From contig DDIR01000139.1 of the NCBI GenBank assembly GCA_002338715.1, forward strand, positions 39,163 to 49,492: a DNA stretch of 10,330 nt, written 5' to 3'. The position numbers were made by a program, and so were the translations under genes. Every line of letters starts with the position of its first letter. Position 1 is the stretch's first letter. The notes under the pieces were generated by a model. The model was given only the letters and a program-made list of their open reading frames with translations, was not told the DNA's origin and ran no database searches. The DNA is from Phycisphaerales bacterium UBA1845. Lineage in GTDB: Bacteria; Planctomycetota; Phycisphaerae; UBA1845. Shown here piece after piece: positions 6,340 through 10,330 of the stretch.

Positions 6340-6458
6340 ACGACTCAATTCGCCAAACGGACATGTTCTCGTAGGCGAACACTTTCACCCGTCGCTTGTT
6401 GATGATTCTATTGCGAAGGCTGGCCGGCTGGTGAACCCTTGGGGGCATTGCGACGGCG

Positions 6459-6496
6459 ATCATCGCCTCCCCCACCTCTGAAGAGGTGGGCCACCC
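6459..6496 (-). repeat. REP-like hairpin element, copy D (minus orientation)
   Basis: Read on the minus strand: GGGTGG, the stem CCCACCTCT-TC-AGAGGTGGG (6490 to 6471), then GGAGGCGATGAT. It is the inverted partner of copy C, with 119 bases between them. On its 5' side CACCC/GGGTG (6492-6507) can form a second small stem. It starts 21 bases past the minus-strand stop at 6518, so it may also shape the 3' end of that transcript; no T-run follows. Confidence 0.65.
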
Positions 6497-6517
6497 TGTC
6501 CTGGGTGACAATTTCGA

Positions 6518-6919
6518 TCAAATCGACTCGATCCAATGTTCCGCGAGCGTTCGTGATACGGATATATCTGCGTTCGGTTTTCCGTAGTTTGTCGCGAGAT
6601 ACTCTTTGCACGCTGCCACGTCGTCCATTGAGAAAACTTCGGTATCGCAGATCAAATCAGGCACGTTGCAGTTCAGGACATAGAAAAGGAATGGTTCCTC
6701 AAAAAACGTAAAGACGGCCACTTCCTCAAACGCAATTAGATTGAAGAAAGGATCCTGGATACTGCCGCCGTGCAAGATGTTGTCAGCGTACAACTCGTCG
6801 CGACATTCTTTCGTCGCGAGTCGAAGTTCCCTTTCCGCGCCATCATGACCACCCGCCGCCCGCAGGAGTTCGGACAGTCGTGTCTTGAGACTGTGAAGAT
6901 GTTCTGGGGAATCGCTCAA
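6518..6919 (-). CDS. Small acidic protein of unknown function
   Basis: I do not recognise this 133-residue protein. It is clearly acidic (about 24 Asp/Glu against about 10 Lys/Arg), with an amphipathic helical N-terminus and a hydrophobic central stretch FNLIAFEEVAVFTFFEEPFL. The second half reads like a folded domain, ending in LAEHWIESI. Four Cys are present without metal-site spacing. There is no signal peptide. The frame is closed upstream by TAA at 6923-6925, so the TTG at 6917-6919 is the first possible start. AAAGG touches that TTG directly, too close for a normal site, so translation may depend on coupling to the overlapping upstream frame. Size, acidity and position after a small basic frame resemble antitoxin or immunity proteins, but nothing specific supports this. 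Confidence 0.5.
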   Translation of the reverse strand: MSDSPEHLHSLKTRLSELLRAAGGHDGAERELRLATKECRDELYADNILHGGSIQDPFFNLIAFEEVAVFTFFEEPFLFYVLNCNVPDLICDTEVFSMDDVAACKEYLATNYGKPNADISVSRTLAEHWIESI

Positions 6920-7053
6920 CCTTTATGATCATAACGCACGAATTGTGTCGCGTCGACAGGCTCTTGCTGGGCCGCCGCCTTGTTTGATTTGTCGGTTTTT
7001 GCATGCGATTGTCGGGGCGTTTGATGTGGTCGGCGCGTGTGGATAATTGTCAT
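6916..7053 (-). CDS. Possible small basic protein upstream of the acidic protein gene
   Basis: ATG at 7051-7053 opens a 45-residue frame that starts MTIIHTRRPHQTPRQSHAKT, is rich in His, Arg, Lys, Gln and Thr, and ends VRYDHKG. A longer version starts at GTG 7149, but its extra residues look less natural. Its TGA shares TGA/TTG bases with the proposed start of the 6518-6919 gene (the word GGTTGAGC), the layout of translationally coupled pairs. No ribosome site better than AGAAG precedes the ATG. It could be a real small gene, a coupling leader peptide, or chance. Confidence 0.28.
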   Translation of the reverse strand: MTIIHTRRPHQTPRQSHAKTDKSNKAAAQQEPVDATQFVRYDHKG

Positions 7054-7224
7054 TTGGGTGCTTCTGCCGGGGCATTTCTTCCGAAAGCGCTGTAGACTGC
7101 ACGGTGTGCTTTGGGGCGGTGGGCTGGATAGTCTGGCCTGTCTAATCACGTGCGTGGTCGCTAAGCCGGCTTAGGCGTGTCGTCTTAAAAACTATGCAAT
7201 TCATTTGCTGAAGGAGGCAATTCG
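7054..7224 (+). other. Region upstream of sppA
   Basis: This stretch separates the minus-strand pair from sppA and should contain the sppA promoter. TATGCA at 7193-7198 is a possible -10 box whose -35 position (TTAGGC, 7171-7176) overlaps the palindrome at 7161-7174; the -35 match is poor. Two other TA-containing hexamers, TAGACT (7093-7098) and TAGTCT (7129-7134), have no suitable -35. AAGGAGG at 7211-7217 is the sppA ribosome site. Confidence 0.3.
7161..7174. promoter_or_regulatory. Perfect 14-base palindrome before sppA
   Basis: CTAAGCCGGCTTAG is fully self-complementary and lies 50 bases before the sppA start codon, overlapping the weak -35 candidate. A dimeric repressor or activator site is the natural reading. 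No second copy was seen in the window. Confidence 0.4.
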
Positions 7225-9063
7225 ATGGGATTCTCATTTCGTAAGGCGGCAATGTCGTTGTGTTTGGCCGCGACTTTCATGGCGTCGTCGGCGCTGGCTG
7301 GCGTTGAGACGAACAGGGTGGCAGTGTTTCACCTGGATGGACCGCTGATTGAGCGACCGATGGGCGACATGGGTCTTGCCTTTGGCAATCAACCCGAAAC
7401 GCTCAAAAGTCTGATCGAGCGACTCCACAAAGCCGGTGAAGACGATTCGATCAAAGCGATTCTGATGACGGTCGGCGCACCGGGCATGGGATTTGGTCAG
7501 CTCGAAGAACTGCGCGAAGCCATCAAGACCTGCGGCAAGCCGGTCTACGTTCATGTCGATTCGCTGCAGACCGGCATGTACACGCTCGCGTCGGCTGCAA
7601 AGCACTTGAGCGTCACGCCGACCGGTGACGTTTGGCTTCTCGGTTTCTACACCGAAGGCCTCTACGTTCGCGACATGCTCGAAAAAATCCACGTCGAACC
7701 AGACATCGTTCACATCGGTGACTACAAGAGCGCCGGTGAAACGCTTTCGCGCAACGGACCGAGCGAAGCCGCAGAAGCCAACATGAATTGGCTCCTCGAC
7801 GGTTTGTACGACGGCATGGTCAAGAACATCGCCGAATCGCGCTTCAACGGCGACACGGAGAAAGTCAAGAAGATCATCGACAACGCACCGTACACAGCAG
7901 AAAAGGCGCTGGAACTGGGCTTGATCGATTCGGTGCAGCATCGCCAGGACTTGGTGGCTGAGTTGAAGAAGCGTTACGGCAGCGATCTCAAGTTTGTCCG
8001 CGGTTTCGGTAAGAAGTCGGGACCCGACATCGACTTCAACAATCCGTTCGGAATCTTCCAGTTGCTCGGCGAATTGATGTCCGGTGAAAAGGAATCCAAA
8101 GACCCGTCCATCGCGATCGTCTACGTCGAAGGCGCCATCAGCACCGGTGAAGACGAAGTCAGCCCGTTCGGTGGTAGCAGCGGAGCCAAGAGCACGAGCA
8201 TTCGCAAGGCGCTCGACAAAGCCGCCGAAGACGATTCGGTCAAAGCCGTCGTCCTCCGCGTGGATTCGCCCGGCGGATCGGCGCTCGCGAGCGAAATCAT
8301 TTACGACGCCGCGATGCGGGTGAAAGCCGCAGGCAAACCACTGGTGGTGTCGATGGGTAACGTCGCAGCCAGCGGTGGCTATTACGTTTCGTGCGGGGCG
8401 GACAAGATCATCGCCGACCCAATGACGATCACGGCTTCAATCGGTGTGGTGGGTGGCAAGGTCGTCACCACGGGCATGTGGGATTCTTTGGGCATTCACT
8501 GGCATCCCTATCAGCGCGGTAAGCAAGCGGACATCATGAGCACTGCCAGCGCCTGGACCGACGACGATCGCGCCCGCATCAAGAGTTGGATGGAAGAAGT
8601 GTACGGCGTATTCAAAGGGCACATCACCGAGCATCGCGGAAGCAAGCTGTCCAAGCCGATCGACGAGATGGCCGGCGGACGCGTCTTCACCGGTAAGCAG
8701 GCGTTGGAACTTGGCCTGGTGGATGAACTCGGTTCGATGCGCGATGCCATTGATTCAGCCGCCGACCTGGCCAGCCTGGGTGACTATGAATTGAAGGTTC
8801 TGCCGCGTCCGAAGAGTATCTTTGAGATTTTCGGTGAGGAACTGAGCGGTAAGGAAAGCGAGAACGTTCGCGTGTCGCTGGCGCCCAAGTCGGGGCTTTT
8901 CAATTCGGGTTCACCGCTGATGGAGATGGTGCTGCCGATGCTCAATTCGCTCGATCCGCAACGTGCGGCGGCTTTGGGGACGGCGCTGACGAAGTTGCAG
9001 ATTCTCCACGAAGAGAACATCGCCCTGATGCCGGCTGACGATTGGGTCGTGCGGATGAAGTAA
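7225..9063 (+). CDS. sppA: Signal peptide peptidase SppA, two-domain 67K type (family S49)
   Basis: The 612-residue protein matches long SppA, which degrades leftover signal peptides and other peptides at the outer face of the cytoplasmic membrane. Residues 1-25 form a signal sequence ending SSALA. The N-terminal S49 domain (about 60-250) carries the catalytic Lys168 in GDYKSAGETLSRNGPSEA, matching E. coli Lys209. The C-terminal domain (about 295-545) carries the nucleophile Ser383 in NVAASGGYY, matching E. coli Ser409, preceded by LRVDSPGGSALASE. A late helix and a C-terminal tail of about 70 residues follow. Unlike E. coli SppA, whose N-terminus is a membrane anchor, this sequence looks cleavable, so the enzyme may be free in the periplasm. 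AAGGAGG is seven bases from ATG 7225, one of the strongest ribosome sites here. The gene ends in its own terminator. Confidence 0.95.
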   Translation: MGFSFRKAAMSLCLAATFMASSALAGVETNRVAVFHLDGPLIERPMGDMGLAFGNQPETLKSLIERLHKAGEDDSIKAILMTVGAPGMGFGQLEELREAIKTCGKPVYVHVDSLQTGMYTLASAAKHLSVTPTGDVWLLGFYTEGLYVRDMLEKIHVEPDIVHIGDYKSAGETLSRNGPSEAAEANMNWLLDGLYDGMVKNIAESRFNGDTEKVKKIIDNAPYTAEKALELGLIDSVQHRQDLVAELKKRYGSDLKFVRGFGKKSGPDIDFNNPFGIFQLLGELMSGEKESKDPSIAIVYVEGAISTGEDEVSPFGGSSGAKSTSIRKALDKAAEDDSVKAVVLRVDSPGGSALASEIIYDAAMRVKAAGKPLVVSMGNVAASGGYYVSCGADKIIADPMTITASIGVVGGKVVTTGMWDSLGIHWHPYQRGKQADIMSTASAWTDDDRARIKSWMEEVYGVFKGHITEHRGSKLSKPIDEMAGGRVFTGKQALELGLVDELGSMRDAIDSAADLASLGDYELKVLPRPKSIFEIFGEELSGKESENVRVSLAPKSGLFNSGSPLMEMVLPMLNSLDPQRAAALGTALTKLQILHEENIALMPADDWVVRMK

Positions 9064-9137
9064 ACGCAATACCTTCGCTATCTAATGGTATTTTCGCGAC
9101 TCTTAGAGTCGGCAGTCATATCACGAGCAATCAAGAC

Positions 9138-9168
9138 GCCCGCAGGCTTCGGTCTGCGGGCATTTTTT
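9138..9168 (+). terminator. Intrinsic terminator of sppA
   Basis: GCCCGCAG at 9138-9145 pairs with CTGCGGGC at 9154-9161. A G-T pair and a C-G pair extend the stem to ten pairs closing a TTCG loop (UUCG in RNA), and A plus six T follow. Two smaller dyads precede it: AATACC/GGTATT (9068-9092) and GACTC/GAGTC (9098-9110). Confidence 0.92.
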
Positions 9169-9190
9169 GTAAGGGGTTGTCGGGGGCCCG

Positions 9191-9220
9191 TTGAAACCGT
9201 TGGCCGATCGGGGTTACAGT
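9191..9220 (+). promoter_or_regulatory. Predicted promoter of the TPP II-like peptidase gene
   Basis: TTGAAA (9191-9196) matches the housekeeping -35 at five of six bases. TACAGT (9215-9220) matches the -10 at four of six, with 18 bases between. Transcription would start near 9227, giving a leader of about 35 bases. It lies just after the sppA terminator, so the peptidase gene is probably its own unit. Confidence 0.5.
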
Positions 9221-9261
9221 CTCTGAATTCGGCAACTCAATCCCTTGGAGGAGGAAATAAA

Positions 9262-10330
9262 ATGCGTTTCTCGATGGGCGTATTCGTTTTGGCGGCGGGG
9301 GCTGCGGTGACGCTGGCGAGCGGATCGGAGACCTGGTCGCAGCTTTCGCTCGATACCTGTGGCGTCAATCAGTTTCTAGCCGGCAACCCCAACGATGATG
9401 GGCGCGGCGTGGTGATCGCGGTTTTGGACACGGGAGTGGACCCGACGATTCCCGGTTTGACGAACACGCCGGACGGTGCGGTCAAAGTGGTCGACGTTCA
9501 GGACTTCAGCGGTGAAGGGGACATCGATCTGCACATCGTGCGCCGTGATGAAGGCGGTGGGTCGATTGTCAATTTTGAAGACGAGGGGGCTGCGATCAAG
9601 TATGCCCTGCCGAAAAACTGGGCGGGCGCAAAAGACGAGCGCCGCTTCTGGTTTGGGAGTCTCGATGAAAAGCGATTCGTCAATGCGTCGATCCCCGACC
9701 TCGATGACAACGGCAGCACCGACGACAAGTTCGGCATCCTTGTCTCGGCGTTGCCCAACGAAGGCGACGACCAGGCGATTTGCTACGTTGACACCAATCA
9801 CGATCGCAGCTTCGCCGACGAAGTTCCCATCCAGAATTACAAGTTGGCCTACGACTTGTTCACGTTGTCGCGCCCCAAACCGGAAAAGCAGATCGTACCG
9901 TTGGCTTTCGCGGTGAACATCTTCTTGAACCAGAGCAAGATCGTGTTGCACTACGACGACGGCGCTCATGGCACGCACGTCGCGGGCATAGCGGCTGGTT
10001 ATAAAATCAACGGGCAGGACGGTTTCAACGGCGTCGCTCCGGGCGCGAAGATCATCAGTCTCAAGATCGGTAACAACGCGATCGGCGGTATCAGCACGAC
10101 CGATGCAAAGAAGAAGGCGATGGAGTATGCGGCGCGGTACTCGCACGAGCATGGCGTACCGGTTGTGTGCAATCTGTCGTACGGGGTGGCCTCCACGATC
10201 GAAGGGCGCTCGGCGATCGATACGTTCATGGATGACATCCTGCGCAAGTATCCAGACCTGACGCTGTGTACGTCGGCTGGCAACATTGGACCGGGTCTTT
10301 CGACGGTCGGAACACCAGCCGCATCGGCGG
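9262..10330 (+). CDS. Secreted S8 (subtilisin-family) peptidase of tripeptidyl-peptidase II layout, N-terminal part
   Basis: The gene runs off the right edge after 356 visible residues. A signal peptide, MRFSMGVFVLAAGAAVTLAS, is followed by the S8 catalytic Asp56 in VIAVLDTGVDP, His236 in HGTHVAGIAAG and the oxyanion-hole Asn341 in SAGNIGPG; the catalytic Ser must lie beyond the window. The 180 residues between Asp and His are much longer than in ordinary subtilisins. This, and the phrases DTGVDPTIPGL, KVVDVQDFSGEGD and NGVAPGAKIISLKIG, match tripeptidyl peptidase II, which cuts tripeptides from N-termini (human Asp44, His264, Asn362, Ser449). Eukaryotic TPP II is cytosolic, so a signal peptide is notable. 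GGAGGAGG lies seven bases before ATG 9262, a very strong site. A predicted promoter precedes it, and sppA lies upstream. The rest of the protein is unknown, so activity is inferred. Confidence 0.9.
   Translation, partial: MRFSMGVFVLAAGAAVTLASGSETWSQLSLDTCGVNQFLAGNPNDDGRGVVIAVLDTGVDPTIPGLTNTPDGAVKVVDVQDFSGEGDIDLHIVRRDEGGGSIVNFEDEGAAIKYALPKNWAGAKDERRFWFGSLDEKRFVNASIPDLDDNGSTDDKFGILVSALPNEGDDQAICYVDTNHDRSFADEVPIQNYKLAYDLFTLSRPKPEKQIVPLAFAVNIFLNQSKIVLHYDDGAHGTHVAGIAAGYKINGQDGFNGVAPGAKIISLKIGNNAIGGISTTDAKKKAMEYAARYSHEHGVPVVCNLSYGVASTIEGRSAIDTFMDDILRKYPDLTLCTSAGNIGPGLSTVGTPAASA

Noticed and set aside
6349..6379. TTCGCC/GGCGAA inverted repeat between copies C and D
   Set aside because: Six pairs over a 19-base loop are within chance expectation; not called separately.
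6242..6481. 79-residue plus-strand frame running through the repeat pair
   Set aside because: It crosses hairpin copies C and D, has no ribosome site and no recognisable protein pattern.
5088..6496. Repeats considered as a CRISPR array
   Set aside because: Only four unequal copies with irregular spacing and mixed orientation, and no cas genes.
7234..7941. 235-residue minus-strand frame opposite sppA
   Set aside because: Antisense shadow of the S49 domain; no independent signals.
9376..10152. 258-residue minus-strand frame opposite the S8 peptidase
   Set aside because: Antisense shadow; the plus-strand protein has the S8 catalytic motifs.

Overview
The window looks like a chromosomal segment from a moderately GC-rich, Gram-negative-type bacterium. 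A member of the Planctomycetota or a close relative is my best guess. That rests on inference: a citrate synthase of the mitochondrial/eukaryotic type, a secreted tripeptidyl-peptidase II-like subtilase, mostly single-gene transcription units with long gaps, and a secreted protein of no recognisable family. No rRNA, tRNA, CRISPR array, transposase or phage gene was seen. All reading was by eye and no database was searched.

Layout. Positions 1-598 hold the C-terminal part of a small WaaP/InaA/RIO-like kinase. Convergent to it is a RimJ/RimL-type GNAT acetyltransferase (629-1168, minus). A divergent gap leads to a LOG/'lysine decarboxylase' family nucleotide phosphoribohydrolase-like protein (1432-2475). 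A 340-base non-coding stretch follows, with a terminator-like hairpin, a nested inverted repeat and one copy of the widespread ATTCCCGC/GCGGGAAT repeat. Next come a MerR-family regulator with an Rv1828-like C-terminal part (2816-3490) and, after a leader with a promoter candidate and a palindrome, citrate synthase (3754-5034).

The middle (5035-6520) is the most repeat-rich part. It carries a secreted protein of unknown function (5312-6241) bracketed by two related direct repeats. Beyond it is an inverted pair of 38-base elements (6302-6339 and 6459-6496). Each of these contains a hairpin, and six of their seven differences form three compensatory base-pair changes. This looks like a REP-like or structured-RNA element family with four members in 1.4 kb. 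A minus-strand pair of small unknown genes (7053 to 6518) follows, with a possible stop/start overlap.

The right end is devoted to proteolysis. A full-length two-domain SppA-type S49 peptidase (7225-9063) with a signal peptide ends at a textbook UUCG-loop terminator. After a good promoter candidate comes the start of a secreted S8 peptidase with the TPP II layout (9262 to beyond the end). The strong genes share an AGG-containing ribosome site with a seven-base spacer, which supports the chosen starts.

How they work together: sppA and the TPP II-like gene could form a secreted peptide-degrading function but have separate signals. Citrate synthase is the entry enzyme of the TCA cycle. The other genes show no obvious common pathway.
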